From: Terriglobia bacterium
GTDB taxonomy: Bacteria > Acidobacteriota > Terriglobia > Acidiferrales > UBA7541
Assembly: GCA_020073485.1 (NCBI GenBank)
Contig: JAIQFB010000005.1
Span: forward strand, 124,001 to 188,000
Direction: 5' to 3'
Length of the DNA: 64,000 bases
Positions within the stretch are counted from its first letter, which is position 1. Every line of letters starts with the position of its first letter. Both the position numbers and the translations under genes were made by a program. The notes under the pieces were generated by a model that worked only from the letters and a program-made list of their open reading frames with translations, did not search any database and was not told where the DNA came from. Below are positions 16,767-23,956 of this stretch, one piece after another.

Positions 16767-17148
16767 GTGCCGCAAGTGCGCGGCGCGAAGTAATGCGCGT
16801 GTCCGCGGACTGTTCGGCGGCAACGCAAATGAAGCATCGCCCCGGACGGTTTCCGTTGCGAGTCCAAATGAGCGGATCAGACCATCGCGCTTGCACACTG
16901 TCGGCGCGCGGCAATCGCGCATAAAACAAATTCCCTGAAAATTTGAGGATAATCTGGCGGAGAGGGGGGGATTCGACCCATTGAATGTGGAGCCTTGTAC
17001 CGCCTTGCATGGCCTTGTTCTGGCACAGGAAAACACAGCACTTATCGGGATTTCGGCTTTCGTCCGATCTTATCGGTGTGTTCTGAAGGCTAATTCACAC
17101 GGAGGATGTAGCACAGCAAGGAAAAATGTAGCATGGGCCGTGGCACAG
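16767..17148. other. Island left-junction region
   Basis: About 380 bases lie between the last flank gene and the first island gene. It contains a tRNA-like 3' end (listed separately). Two TGTAGCA copies lie at 17107-17113 and 17127-17133, and two CTTATCGG copies at 17041-17048 and 17069-17076. These short direct repeats beside a tRNA 3' end look like recombinase arm sites. No gene was seen. Confidence 0.45.
16955..16980 (-). other. tRNA-Ser-like 3' end, probable attachment site
   Basis: Read on the minus strand this is a tRNA T-arm and acceptor 3' strand ending CTCTCCGCCA, with GGTCGAATCC in place of the T-loop. The C-rich T-stem and CTCxCCGCCA end match bacterial tRNA-Ser. The next 80 bases on the 5' side do not form the rest of a tRNA, so only the 3' end is present. 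That is what remains when an integrative element recombines into a tRNA 3' end. Its direction (3' end to the left) places the element to the right. The tRNA identity is by resemblance only. Confidence 0.5.
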
Positions 17149-17331
17149 TTACATGCCAATTTTCTTGCTGAGCTGGGGAGTCATGCCACCCAATTTCTCG
17201 AACCGCTCAGCGATCCGCTTCATGATCTTCTGGTCCGCGGCGGTTTCGCCAGATGGCAGAAAGCGATACCAGCGTGCGAGTTGCTCTTTGCCGGCCTTCT
17301 CGACTTCTTGGATTGTCGGGAATCCCTTCAC
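17149..17331 (-). CDS. Small conserved-looking protein at end of PLD/SNF2 operon
   Basis: This 60-residue, mostly helical protein has an ordered, non-random composition: LARWYRFLPSGETAADQKI, then IAERFEKLGGMTPQLSKKIG. The RWYRFLPS and GGMTPxLSK blocks resemble small hypothetical proteins I associate with mobile elements, but no function is known to me. Its ATG overlaps the stop of the 209-residue gene as ATGA, which argues strongly that it is translated. It is the last gene of the minus-strand operon and sits next to the island edge. A regulator or immunity-like partner of the operon is possible but unsupported. Confidence 0.6.
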   Translation of the reverse strand: MKGFPTIQEVEKAGKEQLARWYRFLPSGETAADQKIMKRIAERFEKLGGMTPQLSKKIGM

Positions 17332-17957
17332 TGGAGCACCTTGGTTTGGGGGGCGAGAAAAATTACAGCGTTTCGGGCTTCAGGCCTAATGGTCAAGTCG
17401 CAAAATTCTCCTGGAACCTTTGATAGGACGCCTGCATTGCGTGATTTTTCCCGCCACACATCGAAGTCCTTTTTAAGACTGGCGATATTGGCTTGAAAGG
17501 CAAGGTGTCCGAGATAATCCAGTCCCTCCAACACAGCCACAAGCGGACTGTCGGGCTTCTCTTTCCCTTTGCACCCGAATACGACGAGCGAACCATCCAA
17601 CCGCAAGCCGATGAGATCCGCACATCGCCGTCTGTGACCGCCCTGATTCGGTACATTGTACGAAATAAGCAAAACGTCCTCATTGCCAACCTGGAGGCAT
17701 CCGTTCCCACATTGATGGAGCTCTCGGTAGAGCCGCTGCACCAAGACGACCTCAAGATGTTGGCCTCTGTTGTTCTCGTTCCGGTAAGCGTGCCGATCCC
17801 GGTCTTGGAACAATTTGCCGACGTAGGGTTTTCGCTCCTTCCGGACTCTCGCCAATTCGGCTTCAATCACGAACCGCAACAGTTTCGGCCACACCTTATG
17901 TCGGCCCGGAACTTTCCACAGGTGCTCAAACATTTTTCGAAAGCCGGAATCGCTCAT
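17328..17957 (-). CDS. PD-(D/E)XK nuclease-like protein with altered catalytic motif
   Basis: This 209-residue protein has a central CADLIGLRLDGSLVVFGCKG block followed by a helix (VLEGLDYLGHLAF). It reproduces the PD-(D/E)XK core in which an Asp is followed about 15 residues later by a strand ending E-x-K. Here the usual Glu is Gly (VVFGCKG), so a key metal ligand appears lost while the Lys is kept. This could be a DNA-binding pseudo-nuclease, or another acidic residue may substitute. The ATG overlaps the SNF2 gene stop and the stop overlaps the 60-residue gene start. A nuclease-like helper of the helicase is the simplest reading. Confidence 0.6.
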   Translation of the reverse strand: MSDSGFRKMFEHLWKVPGRHKVWPKLLRFVIEAELARVRKERKPYVGKLFQDRDRHAYRNENNRGQHLEVVLVQRLYRELHQCGNGCLQVGNEDVLLISYNVPNQGGHRRRCADLIGLRLDGSLVVFGCKGKEKPDSPLVAVLEGLDYLGHLAFQANIASLKKDFDVWREKSRNAGVLSKVPGEFCDLTIRPEARNAVIFLAPQTKVLQ

Positions 17958-20587
17958 TTTTGGACCCTTGGTTCTAGCCGTAGTGGTTTGAATCGAGGCA
18001 GGCCCTCAACAACAGCTTCTTCGTGGCTGCGTTCCAATGCATCTTGATGCTTGGACCCAAGCAATCGCTCAGATAACTGTGCTCGTAGGTTAAGCCTGCT
18101 CAGGATTCGCTCATCGTATGTATATGGCCATATCAAATAATGGATCCTAATTCTCTTTAGGGCTGACGCGCGAGCGATCCTGAGCTTTTCAGCTGCCTGT
18201 CGAAAACGTGGGCGGTCGATTCTACCCGTCTTTTGCTCTGCCTCATGCGGCGTCCATGCCGGAGTGTAGTGAAGAACGTCCCAGCAATATGTGTGTAGGT
18301 CTACTCCGACTGTGCAAACATTCGTGAGAATCAGGATGAAGGGGTTACCTGCTGAACGAAATTTGTCAGCAACGAAATCTCGGGTTCCCGATTCTTCACC
18401 CGTCTGGACTGCGACCTCCAAGGGATTGCGATGGGATAACCCTTCCGTTTGTCGAAGGAGTCTTTTAAGAACTCGTTCAGGGGAATGGACGAAACTCTCA
18501 ATCGTGTCTTTCCACTCCTGATGGCGCTCAATCAGTTTTGCAACTTTCTTCGCCATCGAAGCCAGTAAGGGTGATGGCCCCTGTTGACCGCTCCCAAACA
18601 CTGAGACTAGAGGCTTCATAAGTGGGGTGAGTCGGGCCAGAGACTTCCTTGCAGCTTCTTTGGCCTGAGGTGAAAGATCGAGCGAATCCAGATCGAGAAG
18701 TGCAATGCTTGGAGTCAAATTGATCTTACCGTGCCTTTTCTGCAATTGCTTTTCGAGTGACAAAATGCTTTCGCAACCGATCTCTTCTAGAACCCTCCCT
18801 CGAAACTCCGGTAGCCTACGCAGTACTTGCCGATATTGATGTAGCCTCCAGTCGACATTGGAGCCTGCAAGCGTTTCTCTGAAGTGCCTAAGTTTTTCGC
18901 GTCGATTCCGTCCCTTGTGTGCGTTCACACATGCAGCTAACAACAGTGTCCTGTTCGATCTCGTCAGCTGTTCAATTGTCCATCCTTGGCGGCTAAGAAT
19001 GTCTTTCAGGCCAGGGAGGGGGTCGGGCAAACGCCCATGTCTGAATAAATCCTTGTTGCGTTGTGCGATCTTCTTGCACGAATCAAGCATAAGCCGACGA
19101 AGCCGACGCAAAAGATGCCGCCCTGCCGAATCTTTGCTGCCGGCCCTTGGCTTGAGTTCCGAAGCGGTCTTCACATGATGGACATAAATGAGGAGTTTGA
19201 AACGAGGTGCACTACCAATTGTTCTTTTAAGCCAAGATGATTCTGCCTCAGCATAGTAAGTGTCTATCCAATTAAGGAGGGACGAGATTTTTGGATGGGC
19301 AGTTTTTCTCTCTGCTTGCTTCTTAGCTGGGTCAGATTCCGTAATTGCCGTCCATGCAACGTACCGACGTGCATTATCGCCCGAGCCCAATCTTGACCTA
19401 GCAGCCTGCCCTAAGAACCACGCAAGACTTTCCGACGCATCACGTGCTCTGGAAAGTTCCGTTTGGAGCGCCGCTAACAAAGTATCCATTCGACTGATCG
19501 GGAATGAAGTGTGCTCAAGGCCAGGTTGGCGCAAAGCAAAAACGTCGCGATCATCATGCCCGCCTGGCGCAAAACGATACGAGCGCGGCCGGTGACTTAT
19601 GGTGCGAACAATCAATTCGGGAAGGAGCGATTCCAGGTTCTGCTTATATTTTCCATATTTGCTGAGACGCTCCCGCCTTTCAGTCTCAGACTTTGCCCTC
19701 AGTCCGGCCCGCAGTTCACGAGAGAAACCATCAAGTGCACGCTCTGTTTCATGCGAAAGCAATACATTGCTCTTTGTTCGCGCACGCCAATCCAGGCAAA
19801 GCTGCAGCACCGATCGGGCATCGGATAGGTCGCGAGAGAGAAGTGTCGCAGATAACCCAAGCAGGAAAGGCCGGCGCCTTTGCCACAGGCGAGGACGGTC
19901 GATGACTGTCGACGGACGTAAAAGTCTGCCGTAAATTGTATGCTCGTTCTTTCCACCGAAGATTTCATCCGCAATAACAACATTGACCTTCTGCATCCAC
20001 TGGGTCCAGGCGCGAACTTGTCGCCCCCGTTGCGTATACAAACGCTTGACCCAGGAGGGACTCGTTACCAATATTTCGACGCTTGCGCTAGTGTGTCGTC
20101 GCTGAGGTCCCAGCCTCCGGAATTTCGCCCGATCGTCATCAAGTGCTTCCGCAAGGCGCCTGATGTCACGCCGAAATCTGAGGTGATAGACCACAATATC
20201 TGATTGCTTTCTATGACTTAACCGCTCTAGGTAAATATCAGTATAGGAGCCCTTCCCGGGAACTTGGGCCAGCGTTGAAATTCTGCACTCTTCTGGGGAA
20301 TTACCGACCAATTTCTGAAGCCAGGAGTGGTTCAACTCACTCGGGCCTGCCAATATTAGAATCCGAAAGCACTGCTTATGAGGATGCTGTGAACGCCAAA
20401 GGCCAAATGCAAGGCTCAACGATATGTAGGATTTCCCAGCCCCTACTTCGTCTGCGATAAGGTAGCTTCCTGATCGTCGCCACTTCCGCCATACAAAGCG
20501 TGCCGTTCGATTTTGGGCTTTGGCTAGAGCCGCGGGCCGCAACACTCGAGAATGAATGGGTATCGGACCGGCGCCATGCCGCTTCAC
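17954..20587 (-). CDS. SNF2-family helicase/translocase of uncharacterised defence-type operon
   Basis: This 877-residue protein has a Walker A near residues 45-53 (IADEVGAGKS), typical of SNF2-type DEGLGKT motifs. Motif II is VVIADEIFGGKNEH, with Asp-Glu kept in a DEIF variant. The C-terminal motor lobe shows LTNVCTVGVDLH, DVLHYTPAWTPHEAEQ and TGRIDRPRF (motifs V and VI). A long helical insertion of about 300 residues separates the lobes, as in bacterial SNF2 proteins of defence loci. Both ends overlap neighbours by 4 bases. SNF2 translocases in DISARM (DrmD) and other systems move along DNA, but the DISARM markers (DUF1998 proteins) are absent. The system is therefore not assignable to a named type from sequence alone. 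Confidence 0.82.
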   Translation of the reverse strand: MKRHGAGPIPIHSRVLRPAALAKAQNRTARFVWRKWRRSGSYLIADEVGAGKSYISLSLAFGLWRSQHPHKQCFRILILAGPSELNHSWLQKLVGNSPEECRISTLAQVPGKGSYTDIYLERLSHRKQSDIVVYHLRFRRDIRRLAEALDDDRAKFRRLGPQRRHTSASVEILVTSPSWVKRLYTQRGRQVRAWTQWMQKVNVVIADEIFGGKNEHTIYGRLLRPSTVIDRPRLWQRRRPFLLGLSATLLSRDLSDARSVLQLCLDWRARTKSNVLLSHETERALDGFSRELRAGLRAKSETERRERLSKYGKYKQNLESLLPELIVRTISHRPRSYRFAPGGHDDRDVFALRQPGLEHTSFPISRMDTLLAALQTELSRARDASESLAWFLGQAARSRLGSGDNARRYVAWTAITESDPAKKQAERKTAHPKISSLLNWIDTYYAEAESSWLKRTIGSAPRFKLLIYVHHVKTASELKPRAGSKDSAGRHLLRRLRRLMLDSCKKIAQRNKDLFRHGRLPDPLPGLKDILSRQGWTIEQLTRSNRTLLLAACVNAHKGRNRREKLRHFRETLAGSNVDWRLHQYRQVLRRLPEFRGRVLEEIGCESILSLEKQLQKRHGKINLTPSIALLDLDSLDLSPQAKEAARKSLARLTPLMKPLVSVFGSGQQGPSPLLASMAKKVAKLIERHQEWKDTIESFVHSPERVLKRLLRQTEGLSHRNPLEVAVQTGEESGTRDFVADKFRSAGNPFILILTNVCTVGVDLHTYCWDVLHYTPAWTPHEAEQKTGRIDRPRFRQAAEKLRIARASALKRIRIHYLIWPYTYDERILSRLNLRAQLSERLLGSKHQDALERSHEEAVVEGLPRFKPLRLEPRVQK

Positions 20588-22410
20588 TTAGGCATCTCCT
20601 TCATCGCCCCGCTTAGGGCGTCTAACAATAATATCTGTGCGGGGTCTTGTGCTTGCAATCGAAAAGCGCGGACCCTCTTGCGCAGTACCGTCAATTCTTG
20701 TCCGTCTGCTTTTGCTAGCGTCCTCGCAAACTGGACTCCTTGTGGTTCTCGGTCGAAATCTGGATCATCACTCAAGGAATCAGGCACCATCGGTGGTTCG
20801 ATAACATCTTCCTCCTCTCCCGAAATCTCATAATCCGATTCTTCGGAAGTACTCCTCTTAGGGAGAGGATCGACAATAGTCTTCCCCAAACCCAATAGGT
20901 TTTCGTTACTTGGCTCGAAGGGTATGCCTGTTGTTAAATCTCGTAAGGCGAAGTCGGGATCTGCAACCTCAACAGCGGACTCAATTGATTCGCCATCAGC
21001 AAAATCGAGTGCCACGCGCAGACGTTCGGGGAATCGGTTGACTGCCTCCTTAAGATGAATTTCTACGAGACCATTCAAGAAGTTCGGGGTAGTCCAGTTC
21101 CGGGAGTTCTCAAACGTCTCGATTATGCTTCGTGATTGCAACGGTAACTTCGTGTGGCGTGGATCGAATGCCGCCAAGACCCTCAATCGGATGGGCTCCT
21201 CTTTAGAGGAATACGAGACGGTAAGTTTATACGGACTGGCAGTTTCATCGAAAGCTGCCCAATAGATCCATCGCTCCACTCCTTTGAGTTCGCTCTCAGT
21301 TTCACCTTGATCAGTCGCCCATTTTTCAAGTTTGGCGCTGGAAACGGGAACGACCTCCACGGAGTCGTCCAGAAGCTGAGGGAGCCCACTGCTCGTGATC
21401 TCATGAAATATTGTTTCCGTATTCCGACTTTTGCACCACGCAGCAGCTGTAAAATTTGCAGATCCAAGGAGACGACTGACGCTCCCATTCTGGCTTTCGA
21501 GCTCGATGACCTTTGCGTGAACTTGTTCCGGAAGTTGGAAACCATTCCCAGGCTTCTTTCTGATGGACTTTATCAATAGCTCTCCTTTTTGGGCTACCTG
21601 AAGTCCGATGAGGTTTCGGTAATCGAGCGGCTTTGCGAAAACCTGTGAACCATCCACCCACACCTCCACTCTATCAACTCCACCTTTTGCGGAATTCAAC
21701 ACAGACAGAAGCTCCTCCATGAGTCCAACAGAACCCTCATCGAAGTATGGTGACATTATCCGAAGCACCCGTGGCTTGTCCTTAATTCCCATTACAAGTG
21801 ACTTGAACGCCGTGTTTCTGTTCGATGTTTTGTCGTCGCCAAAAAGCCATGGGATGGACACCGAACGCTTTCTGTACCGGTGCATTCCTTTCAGCCAACT
21901 CTCAACAACACCAGCCCCCACGTTTGGCATTCCCCCTAAAAATTCCAGAAAGGAAGCACACGCAGACAGGCTTTCCCCGGCATCCCAAGTCCAAAGTTCT
22001 AGGTTTCGCTGCCAGCCACCCCAGGTCAGATTTGAGGAGCCTAAGCCTATGACGATATCGGAAGCCCCACGAACGCCGGGTTTCTCATATTCTGCGACAA
22101 TGAACTTGTTGTGAAATAGGAACCGGTTTGCGGGCAGGTATCTGATCCGAAGATTCACCTTCCATTTCGCCCATTCGTCTAACGAATAGAGATCACCAGA
22201 AGCCTGCGACCCTCCAGCGTAGGCGTCATCATCAAATCGCGTTGCGAAAACTAGCACGTCCGTGTTGGCAAGAGAGCTCCGACGGATAAACCCCAGAACT
22301 TCATTATGAAACCAGCGGAAGTTGAATCGGTAAGTGAAGAACAAGAGTCTGCGAAGCCGGCGCCGCCGGGTCCAGAGGAACGCGAGGCTCGATGCTGTTG
22401 GGTCGCTCAT
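20584..22410 (-). CDS. Phospholipase D-superfamily nuclease
   Basis: From an ATG that forms TAATG with the upstream stop, the protein is 608 residues. Two PLD half-sites are present. The first is FHNKFIVAE with His near residue 100, followed by GLGSSNLTWGG. The second is QVHAKVIELE with His near 298, followed by LLGSANFTAAAW. These HxK and G-S-x-N elements form one active site in the fold. The C-terminal 200 residues are acidic (SEESDYEISGEEEDVIE) and of unknown role. PLD-fold nucleases partner with helicases in several anti-phage systems, such as DISARM and Mokosh. Here the partner is the overlapping SNF2 gene, and the active site appears complete. Confidence 0.83.
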   Translation of the reverse strand: MSDPTASSLAFLWTRRRRLRRLLFFTYRFNFRWFHNEVLGFIRRSSLANTDVLVFATRFDDDAYAGGSQASGDLYSLDEWAKWKVNLRIRYLPANRFLFHNKFIVAEYEKPGVRGASDIVIGLGSSNLTWGGWQRNLELWTWDAGESLSACASFLEFLGGMPNVGAGVVESWLKGMHRYRKRSVSIPWLFGDDKTSNRNTAFKSLVMGIKDKPRVLRIMSPYFDEGSVGLMEELLSVLNSAKGGVDRVEVWVDGSQVFAKPLDYRNLIGLQVAQKGELLIKSIRKKPGNGFQLPEQVHAKVIELESQNGSVSRLLGSANFTAAAWCKSRNTETIFHEITSSGLPQLLDDSVEVVPVSSAKLEKWATDQGETESELKGVERWIYWAAFDETASPYKLTVSYSSKEEPIRLRVLAAFDPRHTKLPLQSRSIIETFENSRNWTTPNFLNGLVEIHLKEAVNRFPERLRVALDFADGESIESAVEVADPDFALRDLTTGIPFEPSNENLLGLGKTIVDPLPKRSTSEESDYEISGEEEDVIEPPMVPDSLSDDPDFDREPQGVQFARTLAKADGQELTVLRKRVRAFRLQAQDPAQILLLDALSGAMKEMPK

Positions 22411-23630
22411 TAGGGTTGTCGCTCCAAGTATTTTGCGCTCTCGCAAAGAGTCTGCGAGGCCTGGAATCGGTAGCCAAAGAGACCCCAGCGGTAGTTGTTG
22501 AATGCCGCCGAAAGTGCAGGATAGCTTGGACCTGGTTTCCGGTCTTTAAAGCTCCACGCACAGACAGCATGGCGCTTATTTTGAAGTTCACAGTAGGCCA
22601 CATGGAGTTCAGCCAAAGCTTCCTGCAGTTCAGCAGACCCTCTGGCGCCAAAAGTTTCAATGTCCTGTTTATTATGCAGCTTCATATATCCATTTATATT
22701 CTTGTCGAGTCCAACAAGATTGATAGCATTCTTTTGCCATCTTGCAAGGCGGGCAGAAATAAGATCATCATGAAGTTGTAGACACACGGAAACCAACTTC
22801 CGCCAGTCTGACTGGGTTTGGTTGGGGTACCTGAGTATTAGTGTCAAAAAGTCTTCGAGTGGTTGTGTGCTTCGGCTTCTTCGAACATCAGCGCGCCCAG
22901 TTTCACGTAGTAGAAACGCCGAAGCTTCGAACAGCGTCTGCCATACGGTGAAGAAAAACTCGAGCTCCCGAACGAGGCATATGGAATCCGGCACATTGGC
23001 TGGGGGCTTCATGCCAGTTAACCACCACCTTCTCCAGGATCCCGTTTCGCCCCGAAACAAGTGTTGAATATCAGTTGGCTGAATAGCGAAGACTTTGCCT
23101 CGGTTCCGGCTGTACCATCTAAAGTTACTGATTCGCCGCCTTCGAATTCTTGGTTCATCTTTGGCCAGACCGAGACGGTCCTGAAAAATCATTTTCCGAT
23201 AGCCATCCACGCTCTTCGGACGCTTTTGGTCGAGCAATCCAAAATGATCAACGAGTGATCCATATCGCTGCCAGTAGGTCATCTGCTGAGTCAACTCGCT
23301 AGAGGATTTCTGGATGTTTTCACGAGAAAGAACCTTACTAAGTTCGCGGGCAATTGTGGGATCAGTTGCCGGTCGCTGAAACTCATAGCGCCTTCGTGGC
23401 GAATTGGCAACGTCCATTCGAATCGCTGTCTCATGTATCGCTTTGACATCGTGCAGGTCGCGCGTCAGCACCGTGATGCCGGGGAATAAATAGTCGCCCC
23501 AGCGAGTCGCCAAAGACATGAATCCCAGGACCGAGCGGATGCTAGTCTCTTGCTTGAAAGAGCGAACTATAAACGCAGAATGCTTGGATGAGGTTGACTT
23601 TCTTGGCAACAAGATTACGCTCCGCACCAA
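22410..23630 (-). CDS. Unknown protein, first gene of PLD/SNF2 operon (possibly DUF6361-like)
   Basis: This 406-residue, largely helical protein has no enzymatic motif I can name. Near the N-terminus, SVLGFMSLATRWGDYLFPGI followed by TVLT resembles the opening of DUF6361-type proteins (a G-x-S ... FPG-x-x-x-LT block), which I recall beside PLD and helicase genes. That link is from memory and should be tested. The middle is rich in Arg and aromatic residues (RRRRISNFRWYSRNRGK), consistent with nucleic acid contact. The start is uncertain: 23630 is a TTG with GTG next to it and no clear ribosome-binding site. Its stop overlaps the PLD start. Confidence 0.6.
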   Translation of the reverse strand: MVRSVILLPRKSTSSKHSAFIVRSFKQETSIRSVLGFMSLATRWGDYLFPGITVLTRDLHDVKAIHETAIRMDVANSPRRRYEFQRPATDPTIARELSKVLSRENIQKSSSELTQQMTYWQRYGSLVDHFGLLDQKRPKSVDGYRKMIFQDRLGLAKDEPRIRRRRISNFRWYSRNRGKVFAIQPTDIQHLFRGETGSWRRWWLTGMKPPANVPDSICLVRELEFFFTVWQTLFEASAFLLRETGRADVRRSRSTQPLEDFLTLILRYPNQTQSDWRKLVSVCLQLHDDLISARLARWQKNAINLVGLDKNINGYMKLHNKQDIETFGARGSAELQEALAELHVAYCELQNKRHAVCAWSFKDRKPGPSYPALSAAFNNYRWGLFGYRFQASQTLCESAKYLERQP

Positions 23631-23956
23631 AGAAGAAAAGGAGGACGAGACAAGCGAATAATCGCCTTCGTATGGGTTACGTCCTCGTATTAACCGGGAT
23701 CTTTATCGATCGTAAAAATGACCCGATAGTACACCTGTCTCGCGATTGCGCGCGTCGTGAAACAGTTTATATCCGGAACGCTCCCGAAAGCGTGCCACCG
23801 CCCTCGTTCATGCCGGCTCACATTCCACGAGTTGTGCCATGCGAACATGTGTGACTGCCACACTGGGGAAGACGGCAAAATGGAAGCTACCCATCCCTTA
23901 GGTGGTAACGCGAGAGTGCCGCCGATCAATTGTTATTGCACTTACAGTGTGAGTAT
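23631..23956. other. Intergenic region upstream of PLD/SNF2 operon
   Basis: 326 bases lie between the GHKL-DUF3883 gene stop and the 406-residue protein start. It should hold the operon promoter, unless the GHKL gene is co-transcribed with it. Neither a convincing promoter nor a terminator hairpin was recognised. A 79-codon minus-strand ORF at 23690-23929 has no Shine-Dalgarno and was not called. Confidence 0.4.

Noticed and set aside
17010-17020. TGGCCTTGTTC near the island left end, identical to the fourth operator repeat at 62946-62956
   Set aside because: It is a single copy, extending to 13 shared bases. It is not part of an array and not near a regulated start, so chance cannot be excluded.
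15696-17036. 446-codon minus-strand ORF across the two NTF2-fold genes
   Set aside because: It is antisense to two genes with signal peptides and ribosome-binding sites, and its sequence has no domain character.
17954-23630. Assignment of the PLD/SNF2 operon to DISARM
   Set aside because: A PLD protein and an SNF2 helicase are shared features, but no DUF1998 (DrmB) protein, DrmA helicase or DISARM methylase is present in the operon.
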